From positions 1 through 64,000 of the forward strand of contig DAMBQR010000018.1 of NCBI GenBank assembly GCA_032055545.1: a stretch of 64,000 bases of DNA. The letters are read 5' to 3'. The notes under the pieces are model-generated. The model saw only the letters and a program-made list of their open reading frames with translations, was not told where the DNA came from and did no database searches. This stretch comes from Pseudescherichia sp032055545 (GTDB taxonomy: Bacteria; Pseudomonadota; Gammaproteobacteria; Enterobacterales; Enterobacteriaceae). A program made the position numbers and the translations under genes. Positions within the stretch are counted from its first letter, which is position 1. Every line of letters begins with the position of its first letter. Below are positions 43,913 to 53,171 of the stretch, in pieces.

Positions 43913-44656
43913 ATGTCTATCACGGCGAAGTCCGTTTACCGTGACACGGGAAATTTTGTTCGCAATCAGTTCGTCACCATTTTGCTGATCGCTTTATTGT
44001 GTGCGTTTATCACGGTAATGCTTGGCCATGTTTTTTCACCCAGTGACGAGCAGCTCGCCATTCTACGGGAGGGGGATAACCTCTCCGGCAGCGCGGGGCT
44101 GTTTGAGCTGGTGCAGAATATGACGCCGGAACAGCAGCAGGTGCTGCTGCGTGCCTCTGCGGCCTCCACCTTCTCCGGGCTGTTTGGCAATGCCATCCTG
44201 GCGGGCGGCATGCTGCTGATGATCCAGCTGATTTCAGCGGGCCACCGGGTGAGCGCCCTGCGGGCAATTGGTGCCAGCGCCCCAGTGCTGCCGAAGCTGT
44301 TTATCCTGATCTTCCTGACCACCTTTATGGTGCAGATCGGTATTATGTTTATCGTGGTGCCGGGGGTCATTCTCGCGATCCTGCTGGCCTTTGCCCCGGT
44401 AATGATGGTGCAGGATAAAATGGGCGTCTTTCAGTCGATCCGTAACAGCATGCGTATGGGCTGGGGCAATATGCGCCTGGTTGCCCCGGCGGTGATGGGC
44501 TGGCTGCTGGCAAAAACGCTGCTGCTAATGTTCGCCCCTAACTTTGCTGTGCTGACGCCAACGGTGGGCGCTATCGTTGCTAATACGATAAGCAATTTGA
44601 TCTCGGCGGCGCTGCTTGTTTATCTTTATCGTCTTTATATGCTGATCCGCCCTTAA
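43913..44656 (+). CDS. yciC: YciC, UPF0259 inner-membrane protein
   Basis: A 247-residue protein with about six hydrophobic helices (starting near 22-42 and 90-112), same length as E. coli YciC. Conserved text includes SVYRDTGNFVRNQF, ALRAIGASAPVLPKLFILIFL and MRLVAPAV. Function is not established. The ATG at 43913 has AAGGAG 5 bases upstream; the frame extends to 43742 but those codons are not conserved. It is the first gene of yciCBA. Confidence 0.93.
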   Translation: MSITAKSVYRDTGNFVRNQFVTILLIALLCAFITVMLGHVFSPSDEQLAILREGDNLSGSAGLFELVQNMTPEQQQVLLRASAASTFSGLFGNAILAGGMLLMIQLISAGHRVSALRAIGASAPVLPKLFILIFLTTFMVQIGIMFIVVPGVILAILLAFAPVMMVQDKMGVFQSIRNSMRMGWGNMRLVAPAVMGWLLAKTLLLMFAPNFAVLTPTVGAIVANTISNLISAALLVYLYRLYMLIRP

Positions 44657-44661
44657 CATCC

Positions 44662-44690
44662 CGCAGCCTGCTGAACGTGTGCAGGCTGCG
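44662..44690 (+). other. Strong hairpin between yciC and yciB without T tract
   Basis: A perfect 10-base stem, CGCAGCCTGC (44662-44671) with GCAGGCTGCG (44681-44690), and a 9-base loop. No T run follows, so it is not a normal terminator. It may protect or stop 3' trimming of the yciC message. Confidence 0.6.
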
Positions 44691-44709
44691 CCTATAACGG
44701 AATCGAAGA

Positions 44710-45249
44710 ATGAAGCAGTTTCTTGATTTTTTGCCGCTGATTGTCTTTTTTGCTTTCTATAAGCTCTATGACATCTATGCAGGTACGGCCGCGCTGATTG
44801 TGGCGACGGCGGTGGTGCTGATCTACAGCTGGGTGCGCTACCGCAAAGTTGAAAAGATGGCGCTGGTGACCTTTGTGCTGGTCGCAGTGTTTGGCGGTCT
44901 AACGCTCTTTTTCCATAACGATGAGTTTATTAAGTGGAAAGTGACGGTGATCTACGCCCTGTTTGCCGGTGCGCTGCTGTTTAGCCAGTGGGTGATGAAA
45001 AAGCCGCTGATCCAGAGCATGCTGGGTAAAGAGATCGCGCTGCCGGAAGCGGTATGGTCAAAGCTCAATATCGCCTGGGCGCTGTTTTTCATTATCTGCG
45101 GACTGGCCAATATCTATATCGCATTCTGGCTACCGCAAAATATCTGGGTCAACTTCAAAGTGTTTGGTTTAACTGCCCTGACGCTGATCTTTACCCTGTT
45201 GAGTGGGATCTATATCTACCGCCATCTGCCGCAGGAAGATAAATCCTGA
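44710..45249 (+). CDS. yciB: YciB, inner-membrane septation-related protein
   Basis: A 179-residue protein with five or six membrane helices, of the IspZ/YciB family. Conserved blocks are FLPLIVFFAFYKLYDIYAGTAAL near the start (helix 1) and WSKLNIAWALFFIICGLANIY in the middle. In E. coli it interacts with cell elongation and division proteins and, with DcrB, affects envelope integrity and phospholipid balance. Its TGA shares a base with the yciA ATG. Confidence 0.95.
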   Translation: MKQFLDFLPLIVFFAFYKLYDIYAGTAALIVATAVVLIYSWVRYRKVEKMALVTFVLVAVFGGLTLFFHNDEFIKWKVTVIYALFAGALLFSQWVMKKPLIQSMLGKEIALPEAVWSKLNIAWALFFIICGLANIYIAFWLPQNIWVNFKVFGLTALTLIFTLLSGIYIYRHLPQEDKS

Positions 45250-45650
45250 TGAGTAACGTAAACGAAGCAGCCCAGGGCGAGCTGGTGTTACGTACCCTGG
45301 CGATGCCGGCCGATACCAATGCTAACGGCGATATTTTTGGTGGCTGGCTGATGTCGCAGATGGATATGGGCGGCGCGATCATGGCAAAAGAGATTGCCCA
45401 TGGCCGCGTGGTCACCGTGCGGGTCGATGGCATGACCTTTCTGCGGCCGGTTGCCGTGGGTGACGTGGTGTGCTGCTATGCGCGCTGCATCAAACGCGGT
45501 AATACTTCAGTAACTATTAACGTTGAGGTCTGGGTGAAGAAGGTTTCATCGGAACCCATCGGACAGCGTTACAAGGCCACCGAGGCGCTGTTTATCTATG
45601 TGGCAGTAGACAGCGAAGGCAAACCCCGCGCCCTTCCCCCACAAGCATAA
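45249..45650 (+). CDS. yciA: YciA, acyl-CoA thioesterase
   Basis: A 133-residue hotdog-fold enzyme that hydrolyses a broad range of acyl-CoA esters. The active-site region is NANGDIFGGWLMSQMD (about 20-35), followed by the structural block VVTVRVDGMTF. It is coupled to yciB by a one-base overlap and ends the yciCBA cluster at a strong shared terminator. Confidence 0.95.
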   Translation: MSNVNEAAQGELVLRTLAMPADTNANGDIFGGWLMSQMDMGGAIMAKEIAHGRVVTVRVDGMTFLRPVAVGDVVCCYARCIKRGNTSVTINVEVWVKKVSSEPIGQRYKATEALFIYVAVDSEGKPRALPPQA

Positions 45651-45677
45651 AAAAAGCCTCCTGAGGGAGGCTTTTTT
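45648..45677. terminator. Bidirectional terminator between yciA and tonB
   Basis: Stem AGCCTCC (45655-45661) with GGAGGCT (45666-45672), loop TGAG, flanked by an A run on the left and a T run on the right. It serves both convergent genes. Confidence 0.9.
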
Positions 45678-45697
45678 ATTACGGTTAACCGTAAAAC

Positions 45698-46429
45698 TTA
45701 GTCCACGGACGCCCCGCCGTTAAGACGGAATACGATATTCACAACCAGACCAGAACCCGGTTTGCCTGCTTCGTAGCGCCATTTACGCATCGCTGATTTC
45801 ACTTCACGTTCAAACATATTCGACGGCTGGGCAGAGAGGATCTGCACGTTCTCCACGCGACCATCGGCGGTAACGTCAAACTTCACGCGTACCCGGCCTT
45901 CAATGCGCAGCGCCTGGGCACGGGCTGGATACTGCGGCTGGTTACGCGCCAGCGCGCGTGGGCCTGTCGGCGCGGACGTCACCGGCTTGCTGGTAGCAGG
46001 CGCGGAACTGGTCAGCGGACGCGACGGCGCGGTATTGGTCAGCGGTGCGGTCGGACGCGTCTCGACCGGGCGGACTTCACGCTTCGGCTGCTCAACCTTC
46101 TTCTCGACCTTTTTCTCCGGCTTCGGTTTTGGCTTCGGCTTGGGCTTCGGTTTTGGCTTCTCAATCACCACCGGCGCCTCTTTTGGCGGCTCGGGGATTG
46201 GCTCCGGCTCAGGTTCAGGCTCGACCACCGGCTCGGGCGGCGGCTGTACGACCTGGGGCGGCTCCAGCTCGGCAGGCGTGACCATAGTGACGGCAATGGG
46301 CTGCGCCGGTGCGGGCAGTTCAATAACCTGACGTACTGACGTGTAGAGTAGGCCCGCCACGACAGCACCATGAATACCAACGGACAGCAGCGTCGGCCAG
46401 GGAAAGCGGCGAGGTAGATCAAGGGTCAT
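45698..46429 (-). CDS. tonB: TonB energy transducer
   Basis: A 243-residue protein that carries energy from ExbBD to outer-membrane receptors for siderophores and vitamin B12. The N-terminal helix (about 12-32) contains Ser16 and His20, needed to couple to ExbD. A long Pro-rich span follows with Glu-Pro repeats (about 66-85) and Lys-Pro repeats (about 90-105), then a KKVEKKVEQ insertion. The C-terminal receptor-binding domain (about 155-243) has YPARAQALRIEG and MRKWRYEAGKPG. The start MTLDLPRRFPW follows E. coli; an ATG three codons upstream (46438) is possible. Confidence 0.97.
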   Translation of the reverse strand: MTLDLPRRFPWPTLLSVGIHGAVVAGLLYTSVRQVIELPAPAQPIAVTMVTPAELEPPQVVQPPPEPVVEPEPEPEPIPEPPKEAPVVIEKPKPKPKPKPKPKPEKKVEKKVEQPKREVRPVETRPTAPLTNTAPSRPLTSSAPATSKPVTSAPTGPRALARNQPQYPARAQALRIEGRVRVKFDVTADGRVENVQILSAQPSNMFEREVKSAMRKWRYEAGKPGSGLVVNIVFRLNGGASVD

Positions 46430-46476
46430 TGCAGTCATAATCGTTTCAGTTGAAAAGCCAGGCCCTGATTTTAAAT

Positions 46477-46496
46477 GCAAATAGCAATCATATTCA
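46477..46496. promoter_or_regulatory. Candidate Fur box upstream of tonB
   Basis: Read on the minus strand from 46495, the stretch GAATATGATTGC and what follows matches the 19-base Fur consensus at 11 positions. E. coli tonB has a Fur site in the same region. The match is partial. Confidence 0.45.
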
Positions 46497-46653
46497 ATAA
46501 GCCATCACATCTATCGCTCATTTTCCCGGATGTGGACAAGGTTATCCGGTACGGCTTTCGCATTTCAGGCTGCACAGAATCATGATGGTAGCGCGCAGCC
46601 CGCGAGGTGTGTTAGCGTCCTGGAGTGATTTTACAATTTAAGGAGCTATGCCC

Positions 46654-46950
46654 GTGCTTTATGTGATCTATGCTGAAGATATTGCTGATTCACTTGAAAA
46701 ACGCCTCTCCGTACGCCCGGCACATCTGGCGCGTCTGCAGCTGCTGAGTGACGAAGGCCGCCTGCTAACGGCGGGTCCTATGCCTGCGGTAGACAGTAAC
46801 GATCCGGGCGCGGCAGGTTTTAGCGGTTCGACGGTGATTGCAGAGTTTGAATCGCTGGAGGAGGCAAAGGCCTGGGCGGAAGCTGACCCTTACGTGGCGG
46901 CGGGGGTTTATCAGAACGTATCGGTGAAGCCGTATAAGAAAGTGTTCTAG
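46654..46950 (+). CDS. yciI: YciI, YCII-domain protein
   Basis: A 98-residue alpha/beta-barrel (ferredoxin-like dimer) protein of the YCII family, of unknown enzymatic role. The conserved His is in RPAHLARLQ (about 21-29), and the Asp in AGPMPAVDSNDP. The GTG at 46654 is chosen: AGGAG is 8 bases before it but only 2 bases before the alternative ATG at 46648, and the length then equals E. coli. It is divergent from tonB. Confidence 0.93.
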   Translation: MLYVIYAEDIADSLEKRLSVRPAHLARLQLLSDEGRLLTAGPMPAVDSNDPGAAGFSGSTVIAEFESLEEAKAWAEADPYVAAGVYQNVSVKPYKKVF

Positions 46951-46959
46951 AGAGTAAAA

Positions 46960-46985
46960 CTGAGGGCACCAGCACGTGCCCTCAG
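46960..46985. terminator. Hairpin between yciI and yciY
   Basis: Stem CTGAGGGCAC (46960-46969) with GTGCCCTCAG (46976-46985). On the minus strand TTTTAC follows, so it can terminate yciY; the plus side lacks a T run. Confidence 0.7.
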
Positions 46986-46991
46986 ACGATC

Positions 46992-47165
46992 TCAGTACGC
47001 GTTAATGGCAAACAGCAACGAATTACGTTGGCGGTTCAGCATGCACTTTCTGATGGAGTGGATGCGCATATTACGACGCGACTGCCCTTCCAGCCAACGG
47101 GCTTTGCGGCGACCCGCCTGGCGAAGCATCCGCCAGCGTCCCACTTCCGTTCTACTACGCTTCAT
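46992..47165 (-). CDS. yciY: YciY, small basic protein
   Basis: A 57-residue, very arginine-rich protein (MKRSRTEVGRWRM, then GQSRRNMRIHSIRKC) matching E. coli YciY in length and text. Function unknown; the charge suggests nucleic-acid or membrane-phosphate contact. The ATG at 47165 is the family start; the frame extends upstream to 47288 without conservation. It lies between yciI and clsA on the opposite strand, where E. coli also has kch, absent here. Confidence 0.88.
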   Translation of the reverse strand: MKRSRTEVGRWRMLRQAGRRKARWLEGQSRRNMRIHSIRKCMLNRQRNSLLFAINAY

Positions 47166-47308
47166 GACAGCAACTCTGCTAATAACGAAGGTTTCATTAT
47201 AGTCCCTTGCCGACGCTGCACCAGCGCTTTCTGAGCCGTTTTTATTTGCCAGATGGATGCTTATGCGTACACTCAGTGTATGGCGCACGAAAAAGGATTT
47301 TTTTAACT

Positions 47309-48769
47309 ATGACAACCTTCTACACCGTCGTGAGTTGGCTGGTCATTTTGGGATACTGGCTGCTGATTGCCGGGGTAACGTTACGTATCCTGATGAAGCG
47401 CCGCGCCGTTCCCTCGGCCATGGCCTGGCTGTTGATTATCTATATCCTGCCGCTGGTGGGGATCATCGCCTATCTCTCGTTTGGCGAGCTACACCTTGGC
47501 AAGCGTCGGGCCGAACGTGCCCGCGCGATGTGGCCCTCCACCGCCAAGTGGCTTAGCGATCTCAAAGCCTGCAAGCATATCTTTGCCGAAGAGAATAGCC
47601 CGGTGGCCGCCTCGCTGTTTCAACTCTGCGAGCGCCGCCAGGGGATTGCTGGCGTAAAGGGCAACCAGCTCCAGCTTCTGACCTCTTCTGACGATGTGAT
47701 GCAGGCGCTGATCCGCGATATTCAGCTTGCCCGCCACAATATCGAGATGGTGTTCTATATCTGGCATCCCGGTGGCATGGCGGATCAGGTGGCCGAATCG
47801 CTGATGGCGGCGGCCCGGCGCGGCGTTCACTGTCGCCTGATGCTCGACTCGGCGGGCAGCGTTAACTACTTCCGCAGCCCGTGGGTGGCGATGATGCGCA
47901 ACGCCGGGATTGAGGTGGTAGAGGCGCTAAAAGTCAACCTGATGCGTGTCTTCCTGCGCCGGATGGACCTGCGCCAGCACCGCAAGATGGTGATGATTGA
48001 CAACTATATCGCCTATACCGGCAGTATGAACCTCGTCGATCCGCGCTTTTTTAAGCAGGAGGCGGGTGTTGGCCAGTGGGTAGATCTGATGGCGCGCATG
48101 GAGGGCCCGATCGCCACCGCTATGGGTGTCGTCTACTCCTGCGACTGGGAGATAGAGACCGGCAAGCGCATCCTCCCTCCTGCGCCAGACGGCAATATTA
48201 TGCCGTTCGAGCAGGCCAGCGGCCATACCATCCACACTATCGCCTCCGGCCCCGGCTTTCCGGAAGATCTGATCCACCAGGCGCTGCTGACCGCCGTCTA
48301 TGCCTCGCGTGAATATCTGATCATGACTACCCCCTACTTTGTGCCGAGTGACGATCTGCTGCACGCCATCTGTACCGCCGCCCAGCGCGGCGTGGACGTG
48401 AGTATTATTCTGCCGCGCAAGAACGACTCTCTGCTGGTGGGATGGGCCAGCCGGGCCTTCTTTAGCGAGCTGCTGGCGGCCGGGGTGAAAATTTATCAGT
48501 TCGAAGGTGGCCTGCTGCATACCAAAAGCGTGCTGGTAGACGGCGAGCTGAGCCTGGTGGGCACTGTGAACCTCGACATGCGCAGCCTGTGGCTCAATTT
48601 TGAGATTACGCTGGTCATTGATGACGCCGGTTTCGGTAGCGATTTAGCGGCGGTGCAGGATGACTATATCTCCCGCTCCCGGCTGCTGGACGTGAAGCGC
48701 TGGCTGAAACGTCCGCTATGGCAGCGGATCGTCGAGCGACTGTTTTACTTCTTTAGTCCGTTGCTGTAA
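47309..48769 (+). CDS. clsA: Cardiolipin synthase A
   Basis: A 486-residue inner-membrane enzyme of the phospholipase D family that makes cardiolipin from two phosphatidylglycerols. Two N-terminal helices (about 8-27 and 37-57) anchor it. The two catalytic HKD motifs are HRKMVMIDN (about 224) and HTKSVLVDG (about 404). Length equals E. coli ClsA. The ATG at 47309 matches the family start MTTFYTVVSW; AAAAGGA is 11 bases upstream. It is followed closely by yciU. Confidence 0.97.
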   Translation: MTTFYTVVSWLVILGYWLLIAGVTLRILMKRRAVPSAMAWLLIIYILPLVGIIAYLSFGELHLGKRRAERARAMWPSTAKWLSDLKACKHIFAEENSPVAASLFQLCERRQGIAGVKGNQLQLLTSSDDVMQALIRDIQLARHNIEMVFYIWHPGGMADQVAESLMAAARRGVHCRLMLDSAGSVNYFRSPWVAMMRNAGIEVVEALKVNLMRVFLRRMDLRQHRKMVMIDNYIAYTGSMNLVDPRFFKQEAGVGQWVDLMARMEGPIATAMGVVYSCDWEIETGKRILPPAPDGNIMPFEQASGHTIHTIASGPGFPEDLIHQALLTAVYASREYLIMTTPYFVPSDDLLHAICTAAQRGVDVSIILPRKNDSLLVGWASRAFFSELLAAGVKIYQFEGGLLHTKSVLVDGELSLVGTVNLDMRSLWLNFEITLVIDDAGFGSDLAAVQDDYISRSRLLDVKRWLKRPLWQRIVERLFYFFSPLL

Positions 48770-48804
48770 AACGTGCCCATCAGCGGTTAAACCAGGGTGT
48801 TACT

Positions 48805-49134
48805 ATGGAAATGGATCTGAACAATCGCCTGACTGAAGATGAAACGCTTGAGCAGGCCTACGATATTTTTCTTGAGCTGGCGGTAGATAATCTCGATCCG
48901 GCAGACGTTATTCTTTTTAATCTGCAGTTTGAAGAGCGCGGCGGCGCGGAGCTGTTCGATCCAGCCGAGGACTGGCAGGAGCATGTCGATTACGATCTGA
49001 ACCCGGACTTCTTCTCGGAAGTGGTGATTGGCCTGGCGGATACCGACGGCGGCGAAATCAACGATATCTTTGCCCGCGTGCTGCTTTGCCGCGAAAAAGA
49101 TCACAAGATTTGCCACATCCTGTGGCGTGAATAA
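48805..49134 (+). CDS. yciU: YciU, DUF440 DNA-mimic-like protein
   Basis: A 109-residue, strongly acidic protein of the UPF0263/DUF440 family, whose members are proposed double-stranded DNA mimics. Acidic runs include NRLTEDETLEQAYD and LFDPAEDWQEHVDYD. Length equals E. coli YciU. It lies 35 bases after clsA in the same direction and ends at a strong terminator before oppF. Confidence 0.93.
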   Translation: MEMDLNNRLTEDETLEQAYDIFLELAVDNLDPADVILFNLQFEERGGAELFDPAEDWQEHVDYDLNPDFFSEVVIGLADTDGGEINDIFARVLLCREKDHKICHILWRE

Positions 49135-49165
49135 AAAAAGGCTGGCGTAGTGCCAGCCTTTTTTG
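49133..49165. terminator. Bidirectional terminator between yciU and oppF
   Basis: Stem GGCTGGC (49140-49146) with GCCAGCC (49152-49158) extended by A/T pairing on both sides, with a T run on each strand. It ends yciU and the opp operon. Confidence 0.9.
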
Positions 49166-49166
49166 T

Positions 49167-50167
49167 TTATAACGGATCCACCTTCAGACAGGAGACGGCG
49201 TGGCGGAAGCTACCCTCCAGCACCGGGCGCGTCTGGGCACACTCCGGACCAGCAATCGGACAGCGGGTGCGGAACACACAGCCTGACGGCGGGTTGATTG
49301 GCGACGGCAGCTCCCCCTCCAGCAGCTGGATCTGTTTGTTCTTCTCCAGATCCGGATCGGGCACCGGCACGGCTGACATCAATGCTTTGGTGTAGGGGTG
49401 CAGCGGATTGTTATAAACCTCGTCGTAGGTTCCCAGCTCCACCGCATGGCCCAGATACATCACCAGCACGCGATCGGAGATGTGTTTTACCACCGCCAGG
49501 TCATGAGCGATAAAGATCAGCGACAGGCCCATCTCGCGCTGTAGCTTCTGCAGTAGGTTCACTACCTGCGCCTGAATCGACACGTCCAGCGCCGAGACCG
49601 GCTCATCACAGATGATCAGCTTCGGCTCAAGGATCAGCGCCCGGGCGATGCCGATACGCTGGCACTGGCCGCCGGAGAACTCGTGCGGGTAGCGGTTGAT
49701 CAGGTTAGGCAGCAGGCCCACCTTCATCATCATCGCCTTAACGCGATCGCGCACTTCCTGGCGCGGCATGTTCGGATGGTAGGTGCGCAGCGGCTCGGCA
49801 ATGATATCGCCAATATTCATTCGCGGGTTCAGCGACGCCAGCGGATCCTGGAAAATCATCTGGATATCGCTGCGTACGTCGCGCCACTCGTCCGGCTTCA
49901 TCCCGAGCAGATCTTTGCCCAGCCAGGCGACTTTACCGTCGGTGGCTTTCACGAGGCCGATAATGGCGCGGGCAAAGGTCGATTTACCGCAGCCGGACTC
50001 ACCCACCACGCCGAGGGTCTCCCCCTCATAGAGGCGCAGCGTCACGCCGTCCACCGCCTTCAGAGTTTTGGCAGGCTGCCAGAACCACTGCTTGCCATCT
50101 TTGATGTCGAAATGCACTTTCAGGTCGGCAATTTCGAGCAGAACTTTTCTCTCTTCGGTTTGGGTCG

Positions 50168-50171
<4 letters not shown>
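49167..50171 (-). CDS. oppF: OppF, oligopeptide ABC transporter ATPase
   Basis: A 334-residue ATPase. The Walker A is GESGCGKST near residue 58, the signature FSGGQCQRIGIA near 165, and the Walker B LIICDEPVSALD near 185. The C-terminal oligopeptide extension contains GCVFRTRCPIAGPEC, a cluster-like cysteine block typical of this subfamily. It is the last gene of oppABCDF and overlaps oppD by 4 bases. Confidence 0.97.
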
Positions 50172-51181
<1,010 letters not shown>

Positions 51182-51193
51182 TAACAGCACTCC

Positions 51194-52102
51194 TTAACGA
51201 TCTTTCGGGTCGAGGGCATCACGCAGGCCATCGCCGATAAAGTTAAAACAGAACAGGGTGACAACCAGGAATACCGCCGGGAAGAGCAGCAGCCACGGTG
51301 ATACTTCCATCGAGTTTGCGCCATCGCTGAGCAGCGCGCCCCAGCTGCTCAGCGGCTCCTGAGTACCGAGTCCAAGGAAGCTCAGGAAAGATTCGAACAG
51401 GATCATGCTTGGCACCAGCAGCGAGGCATAGACCACCACCACGCCCAGCACGTTCGGTACGATATGGCGAATGACAATGCTGGCCGTCGATACGCCGCCA
51501 ACCTGCGCCGCCTCGATAAACTCTTTGCGCTTCAGGCTCAGCGTCTGGCCGCGCACAATACGCGCCATGTCGAGCCAGGAGACCATGCCGATAGCGACAA
51601 AAATCAGCAAAATGTTCTGGCCGAAGAAGGTCACCAGCAGGATCACAAAGAACATGAACGGGAAGGAGTTGAGGATCTCCAGCAGGCGCATCATGACCGA
51701 GTCGACTTTGCCGCCAAGGTAGCCGGAGAGCGATCCGTAGAGCGTGCCGACGATGACCGCCACCAGCGCCGCGGCGATGCCCACCATCAGAGAGATACGG
51801 CCGCCGATAGCCACGCGCACCAGCAGGTCACGCCCTGAGGAGTCGGTGCCGAAGTAGTGGCCAGACGCCATATCCGGCGCGTTGGACATCATGCCCCAGT
51901 CGGTATCGAAATAGGTAAACTGCGACAGCATTGGTGCAAAGGCGACGAACAGCGCAATCAGTACCAGCACAGCAAGGCTGGTTACCGCAGCGCGGTTGTG
52001 CATAAAGCGACGGCGCGCGTCCTGCCACAGGCTACGCCCTTCGACTTCCAGTTTCTCACTGAAGTTTTCCAGCGCCTCGCTGTTTTTCTTACTTAACATC
52101 AT
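51194..52102 (-). CDS. oppC: OppC, oligopeptide ABC transporter permease
   Basis: A 302-residue permease, almost identical to E. coli OppC. After a cytoplasmic N-terminus, helix 1 spans about 40-60. The subfamily block GTDSSGRDLLVRVAIGGR lies near 86-103 and the EAA loop EAAQVGGVSTASIVIRHIVPN near 190-210. With OppB it forms the channel for peptides of about two to five residues. It is 15 bases downstream of oppB. Confidence 0.97.
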   Translation of the reverse strand: MMLSKKNSEALENFSEKLEVEGRSLWQDARRRFMHNRAAVTSLAVLVLIALFVAFAPMLSQFTYFDTDWGMMSNAPDMASGHYFGTDSSGRDLLVRVAIGGRISLMVGIAAALVAVIVGTLYGSLSGYLGGKVDSVMMRLLEILNSFPFMFFVILLVTFFGQNILLIFVAIGMVSWLDMARIVRGQTLSLKRKEFIEAAQVGGVSTASIVIRHIVPNVLGVVVVYASLLVPSMILFESFLSFLGLGTQEPLSSWGALLSDGANSMEVSPWLLLFPAVFLVVTLFCFNFIGDGLRDALDPKDR

Positions 52103-52116
52103 GGCGTACCCCAGCG

Positions 52117-53037
52117 TTAGTAACGGATTTTCGGATCGATAACGGCATAGAGCACATCCACGATCGCGTTAAACAAAATAGTCAGCGTGCCAACCAGGAT
52201 GGTCAGGCTCAGCACCAGGGAGTAGTCGCGGTTCAGCGCGCCGTTAACAAACAGCTGGCCGATACCCGGCAGACCGTAGATGGTTTCGATAACCATCGAG
52301 CCGGTGATGATGCCGACAAACGCGGGACCCATATAGGAGAGGACCGGCAGCAGCGCGGGCTTCAGGGCGTGGCGCAGAATGATCCGGCGCAGGGGCAGCC
52401 CCTTGGCGCGGGCGGTTCGAATGAAGTTAGAGTGCAGCACCTCAATCATTGACCCACGGGTGATACGCGCAATGCTGGCGATATAGGCCAGGGAGAGCGC
52501 CACCATCGGCAGGATCATATATTTCGGTGCCCCGCCGTTCCAGCCGCCGCCCGGCAGCCACTTCAGGGTGATGGCGAAAATCAGCACCAGCAGCGGCGCA
52601 ACCACGAAGCTGGGAATAACCACCCCGGTCATCGCAAAGCCCATGACCGTATAGTCCCATTTTGTATTCTGGTTAAGCGCCGCAATAACGCCTGCCGTCA
52701 CGCCCAGTACAACTGCGAGGAAAAAGGCGGCCGCGCCTAATTTTGCTGAGACCGGGAAGCTGGATGCCACCAGATCGTTGACCGAATAGTCTTTGTATTT
52801 AAATGACGGCCCGAAATCACCGTGCGCCAGCTGTTTCAGGTAGCTGAAATACTGGGTCATGATCGGATCGTTTAAGTGATATTTCGCTTCGATATTCGCC
52901 ATGACTTCCGGCGGCAGCGCGCGCTCGCTGGTAAAAGGGCTACCCGGCGCAAGACGCATCATAAAGAAGGAGATTGTAATAAGAATCAGGAGCGTCGGAA
53001 TTGCTTCCAGACAGCGACGTAAAATAAATTTCAACAT
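52117..53037 (-). CDS. oppB: OppB, oligopeptide ABC transporter permease
   Basis: A 306-residue permease of the OppB/DppB class. Helix 1 spans about 9-30. The EAA loop (RTARAKGLPLRRIILRHALK) is near 205-224, and MVIETIYGLPGIGQLF follows near 250. It lies 134 bases after the oppA stop, a gap that holds two hairpins, and 14 bases before oppC. Confidence 0.97.
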   Translation of the reverse strand: MLKFILRRCLEAIPTLLILITISFFMMRLAPGSPFTSERALPPEVMANIEAKYHLNDPIMTQYFSYLKQLAHGDFGPSFKYKDYSVNDLVASSFPVSAKLGAAAFFLAVVLGVTAGVIAALNQNTKWDYTVMGFAMTGVVIPSFVVAPLLVLIFAITLKWLPGGGWNGGAPKYMILPMVALSLAYIASIARITRGSMIEVLHSNFIRTARAKGLPLRRIILRHALKPALLPVLSYMGPAFVGIITGSMVIETIYGLPGIGQLFVNGALNRDYSLVLSLTILVGTLTILFNAIVDVLYAVIDPKIRY

Positions 53038-53063
53038 TGCCCGTACCTTCTGGCCTGTGCCTT

Positions 53064-53161
53064 ATACACGTGGCGTAATACGCCTGTGTATGCGGTGCGA
53101 TAAAATAAGACACGATGGGGCAGTGCGACGCCGCGTCTTAGCACGGTTGCGCCCTGCCCCA
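53064..53161 (-). terminator. Paired hairpins between oppA and oppB
   Basis: The hairpin nearer oppA has arms TGGGGCAG (53116-53123) and CTGCCCCA (53154-53161). The nearer-oppB one has ATACAC (53064-53069) with GTGTAT (53086-53091) and an inner GGCG/CGCC. Neither has a full T run. They probably stabilise the oppA message or cause partial termination, making the binding protein more abundant than the membrane parts. Confidence 0.65.
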
Positions 53162-53171
53162 CATATTGCCA

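Noticed and set aside
46045..46281. Tandem Lys-Pro and Glu-Pro coding repeats read as a DNA repeat element
   Set aside because: The repeats are the periplasm-spanning region of TonB and are explained by the protein.
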